Assembly: GCF_018320785.1 (NCBI RefSeq)
Contig: NC_054877.1
Location: forward strand, 9,432,030 to 9,496,029
Source of the DNA: Cheilinus undulatus
Taxonomy: Eukaryota; Chordata; Actinopteri; Labriformes; Labridae
DNA length: 64,000 bases
Direction: 5' to 3'
The notes beneath the pieces are model-generated. The model saw only the letters and a list, made by a program, of their open reading frames with translations. It ran no database searches and was not told where the DNA came from. This document shows, piece after piece, positions 1-12,080 of the stretch. A program made the translations under genes and the position numbers. The stretch's first letter is position 1; each line of letters starts with the position of its first letter.

Positions 1-282
1 TACATCACTGTAGAAGCATGCTGTGCTCCTTCATGCTCACCTTTTAAAACTCCAGCAGTCACAAACTGCAGAAAGCAGTGACCGGCTTCAGTCGTGTCTT
101 GATCATTCCTCACTGTTGTAGCTGTAAAGCTGTTTGTTTTGAGTTTATCTGCATTTTTAAACCACATTTGTGCCCCAGGTTAAGAAAACCCTCCAAAAAC
201 TGAACTTATCTCAGTGGGATTTGTGGCTTTTAATGCTGTAGGTATCACTGATGTGCATGAGATGGTTGTGATTGGTTGACAG
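1..282. other. No recognised feature
   Basis: I see no gene, exon or delimited repeat in this stretch. It leads into the tRNA-derived SINE that starts near 283. Confidence 0.4.
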
Positions 283-430
283 GTGTCACCTGGGTAGAGT
301 TGGTAGTCCCGCATTCGGGAGGTTGGGGGTTTGATCCCCAGCTCCTGTAGTCTGTCATGCTGATGTGTCCTTGGGCACGACACTTAACCCTAATTTGTTC
401 CCACTGCTTCATCAGTGGCGTGCAATTTGA
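283..430 (+). repeat. tRNA-derived SINE
   Basis: An A-box-like motif (TGGGTAGAGTTGG, 291-303) and a B-box-like motif (GGTTTGATCCCC, 328-339) are spaced as in an internal pol III promoter. They are followed by a tRNA-unrelated body reading GTGTCCTTGGGCACGACAC, a sequence familiar from fish SINEs. The far end decays without a clear tail, so the right boundary is approximate. It is a SINE relic, not a tRNA gene: the anticodon arm and acceptor stem do not pair properly. Confidence 0.7.
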
Positions 431-1934
431 ATGGGATTAGCTAATTCTGGTGGCCGATTGTCTGAGATTTATTCCCTCAGTGTGTGATTGTGAAAAGAAC
501 GGAGTGAAAGGGTACAACTGGGTAGGCCGTTTCCATGGCAATGATAAACAAAACGTGCCTGTTACGGTGGTTCTGCCATGACAGCCATCTTAACAAGACA
601 CTTCCTGCTATGATTATAAAAATAAGAATTTCTCTGACTTTGAAACTGTTGGTAGTATTTGAGGTGAAGTAAGAACTCATCTTAAAAATGTAGCTAAGGG
701 TAGTCATTTTTTTGCATCAGTGTAGATATGTCTTTGCAGAAATTCTTCACAGTGTAACCTTCAGTGTTATGCCCCTGCTGCTCTTACAGAAGCACAACTA
801 CAGACTGCAAAACAACATTTTAATGACGTTTGAGTTTATTGACATGGAAGACTTTTTTCTTACAGAAATCATGAGAAGAAACCATAATACACCAGACCAG
901 TTACAATGAAATATATATACATGTTCAAAGATACATGTGTTAAAAAAATATATATGTGAATGAGTTAAAAAGATGCCTCTCTCAGGGCTGTACAGTGCGA
1001 CATACATGTTGCAAATGCTACGAGAAAATTGGTCTGTGCTAAGAGGTTTTCACTCCTCATCGCACAGGTGCTATGGCAAACTGAGAGAGGTGTGTGCATG
1101 CCAGACAGAGAAGACTTTAGGTTTGACTTGTTGCCCCAGAAACTTCACTCCACTTTGATTTGAGATTTGAATTTCATGTCCAGTCCATTTATTTCTTATT
1201 TCTGGTACATTTTAGACTCGAGTGGAATGGTTTTTTCCTCTCGTCATGCACAATCCTGTGTGTCTGAAGCGAGCGGCCACGCTCCGCAATGGTGAGAGAG
1301 GAACCTGCTGCAGCTCTAACAGAAGGGTCAGGGCAGATGCAGTACAGGTGTCATTATGTTTAAGAGGAGCACTGCTATAATCCCAAGTTTTATTTTATTT
1401 TAGTCTCGTCCTTTCCAATCACGCACTGACAGTCACAGTGAGTTGGCTGTCAGTGAGAGGACAGAGCTCTCAGTCTGCGCTAACTTCTGATTAAAGATTA
1501 ATGTATAAAACTATGCATTTTTTCTCCACTAATATTGTAGCTGCTGCTGTTTAGTCAACAAGCCAATACGCGTCTGAATTTAGCATACAGGTCCAATATG
1601 ACACACACAGACAGTGTACAAGGGGGAGAGAGAGAGAGAGAGCGACAAGAGCACAGAGAAGTAGATCAGTACAGCACCACACTGCATAAACTTTGTGTGT
1701 ATTGTTAGGGTAAAGATGCGATTTAGAGATAGTTTTTTTTTACCTTTGAACTCCAATAGTACTGATGTTATGATTACACTGTTAGAGAGAAAAGAGCGTC
1801 TGTTCATTGACATTAGCTCTATAAACATCAGACCCCAGTGTGATACTACAGTATGGACTGAACTCTAACAGTGTTTAATTAATGTCTACTAATGTTGGGA
1901 ATATTTTCCTATTACTCTGAGTGTCAGTAAATAT
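431..1934. other. Intergenic, one GA microsatellite
   Basis: No convincing coding region: the short open frames have no family resemblance and overlap on both strands. A (GA)n microsatellite lies at about 1626-1642. A sequence reading GGGCTGTACAGTGCGAC near 985 resembles the end of a fish DNA transposon, but no partner end was found. Confidence 0.4.
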
Positions 1935-2480
1935 ATAAGGGGTGTCCAAACTATGGCCTGTGGGCCAACTGTGGCCCTTGGTCCTTTTGAATTGGCCTGC
2001 AAGAAATCCATAAAAAAGACACACATAAGAACATAAAACTTTACTATATTTCTTAGTTTGACTAGGAATGCACAATATTGTGGTTTATAAAATATGGGGA
2101 TATTTACAAATTAAATTTAGCTGATATCAATACCAATATATAAATGTAGTTTAGACCTAACACTCCAGTCCTTGAAACACAGTTTAAAGATGAACAAAGA
2201 AACATACTTTAGTCTCTAGAACACACTAAAGTTTAAGTAAATAGGATGAACACATAAAAAGATTTCAGCTGTTTGTTGGTCCTGCCTAAAGTAGGAAAAA
2301 AATGATGTCTACAAACAAAAGGATTCCAGCAGCAAATAGCAGCATGAATGGAACTCGTTTGCTCCTCTGTCTGATCTCAAAGTCTGATTTCCAGATCATA
2401 CTGCTCTAATCACCTTCAAGCACCAACACTTCTATTAAGTTAGTCAGCTTCCAGCAGTTTGCTCTTGTTTTGTGTCTGAA
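1935..2480. repeat. Degenerate DNA-transposon fragments (hAT-like)
   Basis: The segment opens with GGGGTGTCCAAACTATGGCC, a typical terminal sequence of fish non-autonomous hAT elements. From about 2060 to 2300 it resembles 8290-8520: both contain ACCAATATATAA and later TTGTTGGTCCTGCCTAAA. Neither copy shows a clean target duplication, so ends and class are approximate. Confidence 0.4.
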
Positions 2481-2689
2481 TGTGGAGATGAACCATCAGC
2501 ATCTCTCTTCTGTTTGGCTGTTTGCTTTGGTAGACATTAATGAGAGCTGTATTTTTGGCTGTTTTGGTTTTGTTTCTCAGGTACATTCACTTACTAAGCA
2601 TATATTTTGGTTACATGTTGGTTTTAGAGATGTAACAAACATAGTACATATTGTGCTACAGGTTTTTGTTCTGTGCTACAAGATTGTCA

Positions 2690-2890
2690 ACCTCTGTAGC
2701 ACCAGCACAATTGGCAAAAAAAGCCAACGTACAGCCCTGTCACTGTAAAGTTTAGTTCTTCTTTGGGGACTGTTAGAGAACTTCCTGAAGACCTGAGGGC
2801 TCTTCTGGGCTCACAACGCAAAAGCAAATCAGATAAATAAGAAGGGGCCAGACCATTAAGAGCTGTCAAAAACAATAAAAGAACCTTCAA
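2690..2890 (-). repeat. L2-like LINE fragment, reverse transcriptase C-terminus
   Basis: The minus strand translates as LTALNGLAPSYLSDLLLR, the conserved C-terminal stretch of the L2/CR1-clade reverse transcriptase ORF. Only about 200 bp remain, and both sides lose similarity at once. It is a short dead fragment. Confidence 0.75.
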
Positions 2891-3256
2891 AGAAAAAGAA
2901 CAAACAGGTAGCTAGTTGTTAAATGAAGGAAAGTTTCTACAGTGCAGTTTGACTCATAAAAGTCAGGTTAGCCCAGCATAAATTTACAAGTAATGATTAC
3001 TCAAAACATGTCTTTCCACTGCTTAAAATCATTGATGTCATCAGTTTCAACAAAAATTTTAAGTATTTTCAACTTGATTGGTTTTACAGTTCAGGGTAGA
3101 TTCATCTCAGCCAAAATTCTGGGTCTGAGTCTTTTTTTAAACCCAGAAAGTATTATTATATTACAGCATGAAGCTGTGACTGTGTTCAGCCTTTAGATTA
3201 TGTAACCAGAATAAGTTGACAGCACAGTGTTTTGGTCTTCTTTCCTTTTCAGCAGC

Positions 3257-4561
3257 TTACAATACTCCTTTTTTGATTTCCAACTCTTTCCCAACCTTTT
3301 GGAGCATTAAAGTGTTGCAGTGGCTCCCCTTATTCCTCCTGATTATATTCCTGATCTTGCTGAGCAGCTCTCTGACCTGTGAACGATCCTCCAGGTGGTT
3401 ATCGAAGACGTGGTACTGGTCGTAACAGTTGGCTACAAGCTTCTTAAGGTCTTCACTTTCCTCCAAGAACGTTTCAATAGGTTCTCCTCCAAGCAGGTCA
3501 CCATGAGTGAAGAGGACCATGCAGAACTTGTCTGCCTCGGGTCCAAAGATTTGCTGAATCTTCCTCACCATCTTCGTTTCTTCCTTTGTGAATCGGTCCA
3601 GTTTGATAACAATCAGGAAGATATGGGGTCCAGGAGAAGCATGAGAAAAGCACTGGGTAATATTCCTGTGCCTCATCTCTTCATCAGTCCTGGTATTAAA
3701 CAGGACTGGTGTGTCGATGACAGAAACCTTTCGTCCATTCACCTTAACGTCAGCCTTAGCACAGCCTTTGGTCACAGATGTAGGGGAGCACCTGGATTTA
3801 AATGCTTCTCTTCCCAGAATAGTGTTTCCTGTTGCACTTTTACCAACTCCGTTCTCCCCCACTATCACGATCCGTGTTTCTTCAGGTTGGATAAGATCTG
3901 ATAAGATGGCAGGAAAAAAAACACAAACATTTAGCACACTGGGAATTTATGAGCTGAATCAGTTTTTAGCCCCATTTACTTTAAGATTTAGTAGCTTGTA
4001 GGGTTGTACATTTTCAACCTTTTCTACTGAGAGGCAACTCCATATTAAAGTACATGTATTTGAATATAATGCCATTAAAGTCCCTGTTGGTTTAATGGTC
4101 AGCCAAATACTTTCGCTAATGTAGTGCTTTTAGTAACTCAAAAAGAGGTAAAATCCCTGGATTAATAGGCGCAAAGGACTTCAACAATGCCATGTGACAG
4201 GAAGCACATGGAAACTCTTAGGAAGTATCTACTTACATATGAATCTATATGTTAATTATGCTGTATAAGTGATGAGTTAATATGCAATAGTATCTTGCTA
4301 TCATGAAGTGCCTCCAATTAGTTTAAAAAGCAACTTAAATTTAAGTTTATGCCATGTAGCGTCACATTGAATGCCCTCTTAATGAGGAGTTACAGTGAGA
4401 TGTACAATAAGGTAAAATAAAATACACATTAGTCCCTGGCAGACAAAGACTGTTAGACTCACAGTCATGCCTATGGTATGCATGAAGATAAGAAACAAGG
4501 AAGATAAGGATACAATCTACATTATAGATATGTTTTTGTACTTACCAGTATTTGTTGCCAT
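3257..4561 (-). CDS. GIMAP/AIG1-family GTPase, gene A (short, altered G3)
   Basis: Two coding exons: 4546-4561 and 3257-3897, joined by a phase-1 GT-AG intron of 648 bp, give 218 residues beginning MATNTDLIQPEETR. The AIG1-type G domain shows G1 GENGVGKS (19-26), the AIG1 conserved box SPGPHIFLIVIKLDRFT, and G4-like THGD. The G3 motif reads DTPV (67-70), whereas B to E read DTPG: a normally near-invariant glycine is valine here (codon at 3704-3706). The protein stops just after the G domain (KELEIKKGVL), so it lacks the coiled-coil tail and membrane anchor of C to E. GIMAPs are GTPases of lymphocyte survival and vesicle membranes. This copy is predicted to be soluble, and impaired hydrolysis is an inference. 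It may be a decaying paralogue, but its frame and splice sites are intact. Confidence 0.88.
4546..4561 (-). CDS. Coding exon 1 of GIMAP gene A
   Basis: Sixteen nucleotides encode MATNT plus the first base of an Asp codon and end at a GTAAG donor (4545 downward). The acceptor is TTATCAG, ending at 3898. The join restores the frame into DLIQPEETR. The same 16-nt, phase-1 design recurs in genes B, C and E, which supports this short exon. Confidence 0.85.
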
Positions 4562-4699
4562 ACTTGAGTCAGAGTCAGAGGAGCTGATGTGATTCTGAGC
4601 TGCAGCAGTAAACTGAAGTCAGTCAAAAACAACCCCACTGTGTGCCACAACCTTGTGCTGTAAATAAGCCCAAATCCCCTCTTTTCTTTCTTATCTTAA

Positions 4700-4747
4700 G
4701 AGACGGATTGTAATCAGCACATCCTGTTCACCCTCCCATCCGCAATT
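4700..4747 (-). promoter_or_regulatory. Conserved promoter block of GIMAP gene A
   Basis: This block matches 15935-15982 (gene B) and 24342-24390 (gene C). The shared core on the plus strand is ATCAGCACATCCTGTT; on the minus strand it contains an ETS-like AGGATGTG. The ETS-like core starts exactly 157 bp upstream of the ATG in all three genes, although the DNA between has diverged in A. Binding factors are inferred from motif shape only. Confidence 0.5.
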
Positions 4748-4859
4748 AAAACAAGTTATCTAATTTCCCTAAAATGGTGGGAGGACAAATAAACTTGGGA
4801 AATAACAGGACATAGCTGAACCTGACCTTACCATTTTACATTTCAGATTAGGTATGACA

Positions 4860-6390
4860 AAATGTTTGAGCTCAAAGGCAGGTCTAACCACAGAGCTGTC
4901 TGGGCCCCTCATAAACCCAGAGAGATAGGTCTCTGATAAACCCAGAGAATGGGCCCTGCCCAGTTGTGGTTTATTGGTCATATCACTGCATGTGTGTTGG
5001 ATCTGTAGCATTGTTGCTAGCATCCTGGCTAACAGTTACTTCATTTTGGAGCTGAAAAGTATTTCAAGCTATTATTGGGTTCTGATGTTGGAATTATTCA
5101 TTCATATCATTTTTAACCATTTTAACCAATTTTCACCATAGTTTATCTGGTCATTTTTGCCACTTTGTTCCACTTTAAGCCCGTTTATGCCACTTTGTAA
5201 CCCCCCTTTAAATAGTTTTAGTCCAGGGTTATCCATTCTGTGGACCCCCACCTACATAAAGATTCAGATTAAAAAAAAAAAATTAAACAACCACATTTTT
5301 AAACATTTATGTCTAATCTTTAAACATTTTTAACATTAATACATTTTTGATATTTTGGACTGCAAATGTCCTTAAACATCTGCCTTTCCCTCTTATTTAG
5401 TGGGAACTATACGTTTACATCTGTACAGTTGATGCAGGATTGCACAACAACAGACCATCCTCCACCTTTAGCCTCTCCTGAACTTTCCTTTCTCTTCCTG
5501 TTAAAATTCCCCTAGATTGGTCACTAGACTTTTTGCTCAGTCTTAAGATGGCCCCAAGGTTTACACAGCCTTATGCTGTCATTAGCATGTACATCTTTGC
5601 AAATTGAACACTGTGACTTGAGCATCATCGGGATCAATGCAGGAAAATCCTAATTTAGATAGTTGACTTTATAGCATAGTCCCTATAGTAACTACAAGTC
5701 TATCCATTTTGCTTCATGCACAGCAGAAGTTAGCAAAGCAAATTCATCTTTTTTTTTTTCTGGTTTATGGTTCTGCTCCTCCCCTGAAGTTCTGTGGTGC
5801 CCCCTAGGGGAGGCCTGTCTCACACTTTGAAAACCACTAGTCTAGTCATTTTTGCAAAATTTCTTTGCCCATTAGCACTTTTCCCCCCAATTTTTACAAC
5901 TTTTAGCCAATTTTTGCCACTTTTTAACCCTTCTTATACTGTATCTGGCAATTTTAACATTTTTTCCTCAATTTTGACACTTTTTGACACTTTTTTAAAC
6001 TTTACCTGGTTTAACTTTTGACCCATTTGCCACTTTTTGCTTAATTTTTTGACTTTTAGTCAATTTTTGCCTGATTTTTAACTTGTTTTTAATACTTTAT
6101 CTGGTAATTTTTGCAACTTTTTTGCCACTTTTGACCCTTTTTCACTATTTTTGACATTTTTTCCACTATTAGCCAACTTTAGCTACTTTTAAACCCCTTT
6201 CTTACACTTCATCTGGCCATTTTTGCTACTTTCCCCACTTTTGACCTATTTTGCCACTTATTTTATTTTTATTTTTTTACCAGTTTTTGGTACTTTTATC
6301 CCATTCTTACCACTTTTTAACTGCTGATTTTAGAAACTTTTACATTTTTCTAACCAATAAATGCCACTTTTAATTCATTATTCTCACTTA
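4860..6390. repeat. Degenerate TTTTGCCACTTTTAACC array (block 1)
   Basis: About 5100-5223 and 5848-6390 are imperfect repeats of a roughly 18-20 bp motif close to TTTTGCCACTTTTAACCCA, interrupted by a hAT-like insertion. The left flank (about 4910-5100, with CATCCTGGCTAACAGTTAC) is homologous to 43080-43260, which leads into another such array. The repeat is thus probably an internal expansion of one dispersed element family. No coding content. Confidence 0.7.
5224..5839. mobile_element. Non-autonomous hAT-like element nested in the array
   Basis: The ends read CAGGGTTATCC and, on the other strand, TAGTGGTTTTCAAAG, which resemble hAT-Charlie termini. They are flanked by an imperfect 8-bp duplication: TTTTAGTC (5216-5223) and GTCTAGTC (5840-5847), 6 of 8 matching. 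The repeat array continues on both sides, so this element inserted into it. No transposase is visible. Confidence 0.6.
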
Positions 6391-6489
6391 CAGTTGTCTC
6401 ATGTCCTTTATTTTTTGGCATCCTTACATTTGTGCACATCATGGCTTAGCTATGAAGACTGACTTTACTTTCCAAATAGTTTAGTTCAA

Positions 6490-7560
6490 TGTGCCATTCC
6501 ACACTAATATCATTAATAAAAAATAATAATAATAATAATTCATCAGACTTATATAGTGCTTTTCTAGGAAACTCAAAGACGCTTTACAGAACAAAACAAA
6601 AACAAAAACACAACACAAATGGGACAGGACGAAAAAAAATGAATGGTTAGGAGTCATATGCATTGTTAAACAGGTAAGTTTTGAGTGATTGTTTGAAAGT
6701 GAGCACAGAGTCAGAGTTTCTGATATGGAGGGGGATTGAGTTCCAAGGGTGGGTGCGGCGATGGCAAAGGCTCGATCCCCCAAGGTCCGGTGCTTGGATT
6801 TGGTGATGGGATTTAGGAGGTTGGAGTCAGTGGAGCAGGGGCAGCGGGAAGGACGGTGGTGCTGAAGAAGGACTGTGAGGTATGGAGGAGCCAGGTTATG
6901 GAGGGCTTTGTAGGTGATGAGCAAGACCATGAAATGGATGTGCTGTTTTATGAGGAGTCAGTGGAGCTGTTGGAGGACAGGGGTGATGTAGTCTCTAGAG
7001 CGGGTGTGGGTGAGGAGGCGGGCAGCAGAGTTCTGGATGTATTGCAGTTTTTGTAAGTCGGAGGAAGGGAGTCCATAGAGGGGGCTGTTGCAATAGTCGA
7101 GTCTGGATGAAATGACGGCATGAATGAGTGTTTCAGCAGCAGAGGTGGAGAGTGTGGGACGGAGATGGGCGATGTTGCGTAGATGAAAGAAGGCTGTTTT
7201 AGTGACATGACAGATGTGGGGTTTGAAGGAGAGAGTGGGGTCGAAGATAACTCCAAGGTTTCTGATCTGCTGAGAGGGGGTGACTGTGTGGTTGTCGACA
7301 GTGAGAGAGAAGTTCTGAGTGGAAGGGAGGAGGGATTTGGGTCCGATGATCATGATTTCAGATTTATTGCAGTTGAGTTTGAGGAAGTTGGTGGTCATCC
7401 AGAGTTTTATTGCAGAGAGGCAGTTTGTGATGGTTGGTACAGTTTTGGGGGAGATGGATTTGGTGGAGAGGTAGAGTTGTGTGTCGTCGGCATAGCTGTG
7501 GAAGTGTAGTCCATGTTTGAGAATGATGTGTCCAGGGGGGAAGAAAGGTGATTCTGTGTT
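6490..7560 (-). repeat. 5'-truncated L2-like LINE, RT C-terminal half
   Basis: Minus-strand frames give successive pieces of an L2/CR1-clade ORF2: the YADD-like region (HSYADDTQLYLS, in a frame overlapping 7407-7592), LNCNKSEIMIIGPK, LGVIFDPTLSFKPHI, SSRLDYCNSPLYGLP and YKALHNLAPPYLTVLL. The reading needs frame changes, so the copy is dead. The 3' end is at about 6500-6530, beside an (AAT)n tract typical of L2 tails. Confidence 0.85.
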
Positions 7561-7599
7561 AAGGAAAGGAGTTCACATTTTGAAAAAAGCACAACAGCA

Positions 7600-8286
7600 T
7601 AAATAAGTACATTTTTTGTTGCTTTGATAAGAGTGGGTATTACTCAGATTAAATATAAGATATGTTTATCACAGCTTAACTTTACAATGGACCATGATTT
7701 TGCTGATCTCCATGGGTCCCCCATTTTGTTGGGGCCAGATACCCCTCCCCTTAAACTCCTCGTATGCTCATAGCTTTCACATGGTGTCAAACATTCATGG
7801 ATCTGCCCCTGATGGGCAAGAACAGCGTTCTACTGCTGATAGAGGGGATGCATGTGGCGTCACAGTCCAGCTGAGTGTCTGCAGTTCCAGCCATTTAGTG
7901 GCAGAAAGCACAAACTGATGACTGAAGTCAGCAGGGAGTATGCACCAACATCAATCTTACACCATGAGGACATAAATCAAAAGTAGTTTAGTCACACAGT
8001 TTGACCTGATATTCCACCACCAGTGTTAAAGAATCATCTTGAAATTGCAGTGGCTGCCCAGCGTATATCAAATCAAATGTTCAGGTCCACAGCCTTTCCT
8101 GTTTATGTTTGTCTTGTTCACATCTTTCATGATAAGAAGGGGGAGACACATTTAAATGGCACGCACAACAAGGCAAAACCTCTCTCTCCCTCGTGTTTAC
8201 AGTCAGCTCAACCAAAACTTAAAACAGGTCAGGAATGTCTCAGACTGGTTGGGAGCAGCAGATCCGACTGTGACTGGTCCTTGTTG
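7600..8286. other. Intergenic, nothing recognised
   Basis: Non-coding sequence between the L2 fragment and a degenerate transposon-like segment. Short frames on either strand show no family features. Confidence 0.4.
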
Positions 8287-9175
8287 GGAGGGGTGATATC
8301 AGTTTTTCACTGATTACTGATTTGCAGGTATTTCCAGGTTCATTTTAGGTCATACCAATATATAAGACCTAAAAACCTAAAACCCCAATCCTGAGGACAG
8401 ACTTTGATGTTTAAGGAGTGAGAATTAACAAAGCAAGGCTTCAGCTGATGTAGATTTGTTGGTCCTGCCTAAAACCCCAAATTTTCCCTGCTGTGATGTT
8501 ATTACGGCCTGCAGCTGACAGACTCTCACAAAGGGAGAACAATATGGCGGTTAGCATTCGAGTTAGCATTCAAGTGGTAATTAATTATGATAATGTAATT
8601 CAGTTTTAAATGGATAAAAAGACATTTAATATCAGGTTTACTGGTGTGGATTTAATCATTAAAGTCCCAAAAAGTCCTACGAGGTCCAGGCTCACAGGAT
8701 TCAAAGGCATCAGTAGCATCAATGGTAAGGTACAACGGCTAGCTTCAAGAGGAAAAACAAAAAGGAATGATTTATGGTTCAAAAGTTATTTAACTTTAGA
8801 TAAACTGTGTCACTTCTTGTCTTGTACAACAGCGTCAGTCTGGAAGGCATTTTAACGATCACATTCAGAGAAAGACTGTGTTGCAGACACCATTCTCTGC
8901 TGCTGCAGTGGGTCCTTTGGTTCTTCTTCGCTGCTCTAACAACAGTAGCAACGTGCATGCAGTGTTTTCCGGCCGCAAAGAAGAATTGGTTTCTGGTTTA
9001 TAGCGCTAACATTTAGCATGGCTAAACAAAGCAAAATATAAAGTTAAACCAAACAGTATCGGATCTGTGCATAAACTCATTTACTCCCTAATATCAATAC
9101 CTGCATTTTAAGCAGTATGGGACGTATTTCTGACACTGGTATTGGATTTAGAACAGCCCTAACAATGAATTGAAA
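8287..9175. repeat. Degenerate DNA-transposon-like segment
   Basis: The left part shares ACCAATATATAA and TTGTTGGTCCTGCCTAAA with 2060-2300. The right part ends TAGAACAGCCCTAAC, similar to hAT ends of the GTTAGGGCTGT type. The middle (about 8610-9010) has no recognisable transposase. No target duplication was found. Confidence 0.35.
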
Positions 9176-9654
9176 GTGTTTTGCTTGTTCGTGCGAGTCG
9201 TGTTGGCCCTTTTTATCATTTCATGCAGTTTATATTTAGATGTTATCATGTTAAGTTTCTGCTTATTGCCTTTATCTAGCCAATTTCTATTAAAATCTTA
9301 AAGTAAAATGGTTTCACTACAATAATTTAACAATTTCAGCAAATGATCAAGAATGATCAAGTTAAAAGATGCACAGCACAGAGGAGGATTATACAAGGGA
9401 ACAATTCAAATTCACCTTATGTGAAAGGACAATTTTTAAAATCAAACATTAAAGATTAGCAGTATTCAGAGTGATTTCAGAGCTTTTAAAGCTTTCTCCT
9501 CTTTAAAAATGCATTAACACAGATTTATGCTTCTTGTGCATGGACTGAAAATAGCTTGATACCTGATAGCTCAGACTGAGGTGATGTGGGATGCCTTCAT
9601 CTGGATTGGGTTGGTTGTGTAGACACAGTCTGACAGGCATATATATGAAAGATA

Positions 9655-9770
9655 AAGGATGCACCAATATCACATTTGTCCAGACCAAGTACGAGTACTT
9701 ACATTCGGGTACTCATTGATAAAGAGTACATACAATATATGAGTACTTAATAATGTCATAACTGTTCTTT
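9655..9770. repeat. Fragment of a GAGTACTTACATT-type fish MITE
   Basis: Sequence such as AAGTACGAGTACTTACATT and GGTACTCATTGATAAAGAGT matches the internally repetitive ends of a common fish non-autonomous hAT family (from memory of the family). Only one end is visible. The adjoining 9176-9654 and 9771-10179 hold nothing I recognise. Confidence 0.4.
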
Positions 9771-10179
9771 TTATTATTTTAAAGGTTCATTTAATTTTTA
9801 TAAGATGTTCTTCATGCGTTCATGTGACAGTTTGTTGGCACATAATCTTCATTCTCCTCTACTTTTGTCATCCTCATTTATGTTAAATTATCATCAAACT
9901 GCAGACATGGCTCCAATTTAACTTCATACTCACACAATGAGAGGCTAACAACATGCTTTAAAATGATACAGAGTGCAGAATCTGCAATGTTTTATGAAGA
10001 CAGGTACTTTGGCTTGTCAGCCTCATAGCTCACTGCATGTAAGGATGCCAAAAAAATTAAATATATAAAATTAATTACATAATTCATTGAAATTAATGTT
10101 AAAATATACAAGCATTCGTAAAAATTAAACAGTGATTGCATTTAAAAGGATTAAGTAAAAGACAGGAAATTATTTTTCA

Positions 10180-10460
10180 TACTTGTCTCCCTTTGATTTC
10201 AAATAAACAAAACCACAGTCTGCATGACTACATTTCATTGATTTTACTGAGATCAATTACATGGAAATAAACCATGATACTGTAGTTTGGTTATAGCCCA
10301 AATATTTCAGTTTTATTTAGTATTTTCTATTATTAATAACAAAAACCAAACAAACAAAAAACGAGAAGCCACCATGGTACAAGTGAGTGATGACAATGAA
10401 AAACAAAATCAACTGGGTAAAATAATGGTTACATTTTATAACATTACAGCACAGAGATTA
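10180..10460. repeat. Dispersed repeat shared with 44730-45000
   Basis: Both segments run from CTTTTGATCTCAAACAAACA-like sequence, through ACATTTCATTGATTTT, to GAAGCCACCATGGTACAA, in the same order and strand. The class is unknown. The stretch 10461-10924 that follows holds nothing recognised. Confidence 0.45.
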
Positions 10461-10924
10461 TATTAATATATTTGCCCTCTGCAAAGCCATGATATATGTG
10501 GTTATGATTAAGGCATGGTTAATGTGTGAAATAACACCAGTTAAATGCATAAACACTCTGTACTGACCTCTCTAAAAACACGGTTCTGTCTGTAGTGTTG
10601 GACTCACCTAAAAACTGTTTCTGTTTCACATTAAAGGCCTGAGTCCACAGCTGGTGATTTTAGCTCTGGCAGCACTCACAACCTCAGTTCAAGGACATTT
10701 CCCTTCACCAGCGTTTATTGTTGCTAAGTTATGAATGCTGGCTAAAGCGTTGAAATTGCATCCCTTGGTAGGTGTCCTGAGTCAGTGGAACTAGTTTTTG
10801 ATATATTTTTATATCAGAGAAGGTCCACAATCCCAGTCAGACACTCTGTCTAAACTGTCATGCAGCCACCCACCACTAGTAGCTGCTATAGCTGTTTTTA
10901 ACGACTCCTGCATAGCTGCAGGGA

Positions 10925-11910
10925 CGCTCTTTAACCTCCTGAGACCTGAGCTTTTGGTTGGAATGCATTTTTAGTTTCTCACAATTATTTGAGATAAGTA
11001 TGACCTGACAGGTGTAAAAGCTCAGCATTGTCTTTGAACAGGAATTATTAGTATTTATTTTTTTCACTGAAAATTGAAATTGGAAAAAGCATTACCTTCC
11101 AATAAAAGTTTTCCAAAAATTCCATGCAAATCCCTGAAAATGTTCAAGATAAATCCCTGATTCTAATCAAATTCCCCAACCCCTCTGAAATTTCCATTAA
11201 AGATGTAGAATATTTCTAGAACTTCCAAAAAACATTCCATAAAGTGTTTTCCAAATTTTCAATAAATTTCATAAATTTCCATGAAATGCTAAAAAAACTA
11301 AATTTGAAAACAAATTTCCTGTATTTCCATAAAAATACTTAAACATATTAAAGCATGCTACCCAAAATTTCTAAGTGAATTCCATTACAATGCCTAAAAA
11401 TGTCTAAATAAATTCCCCCAAACCAGTTTTCTAAATATCAATATCAATGCCAAAAAATAAGAAAAATAAAGGGCTTTCAACAAACTTTGTCCAAAATTTG
11501 GTTAAAAATTTTAAAGAAATGATCTGAAATTTCTGTGAAAATTCTTAAAAGTATACAGTTATTCCATTAAAAGTATCAACAAAAAAATTTTCACATATTT
11601 CCCAAATAATTTAGTAAAACTGAAAAAAGCCTCAGCATTCCAATAAAAGTTCTCCAAAGATTCCATATAAATTCCCAACAATTTTCATGCTACATCCCCA
11701 GTTCTCATCAAATCCCTCATAATCCCTGAAATTTCCATTAGAATTTTTGAATATTTCAAAGAGAACCTCTAAAGAAATTTCCAAAGAAATGTTTCCCAAA
11801 TTTGCAGATAAACTCTCCAAATTTCCATGAAAAAACCTAGAACTACCTCAGCAAATCAACCCCAAAATCAAATAAATTTCCCAAAATTACAAATGCATTT
11901 CTCAAATGTT
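10925..11910 (+). repeat. AT-rich dispersed repeat with TTCCAAAAATTCCAT-like motifs
   Basis: The repeat begins CCTCCTGAGACCTGAGCTTT and continues as a degenerate run of AAATTTCC / ATTCC motifs. The same start and run occur in the opposite orientation at about 46540-47260. It has no coding content and lies just beyond the 3' end of GIMAP gene B. A TTTTATTAGG at about 11930 gives a minus-strand AATAAA about 150 bp past the gene B stop, a plausible poly(A) signal. Confidence 0.55.
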
Positions 11911-12080
11911 TATGTGAAACCCTGAGGGACTTTTATTAGGATTACAGTCTCACATGAAGATGAGTGTAACATAAAAAAACTTCATGTATTGCAGATTATT
12001 TTTTTATACAGCAGCTCATCTGGACATGTAGGACAGATCAGTGGTTTTGACATGTGCTCAGGCAGGATGTCAGGCAAACT

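Noticed and set aside
283-345. A tRNA gene near the left edge
   Set aside because: Box A and box B are present, but the cloverleaf does not pair, and the sequence continues into a typical SINE body.
5794-6021. Phe/Leu-rich frame in the GCCACTTTT array (similar ones at 14617-15104, 23160-23545 and 43249-43506)
   Set aside because: The composition follows from the T-rich tandem repeat. There is no conserved start and no domain.
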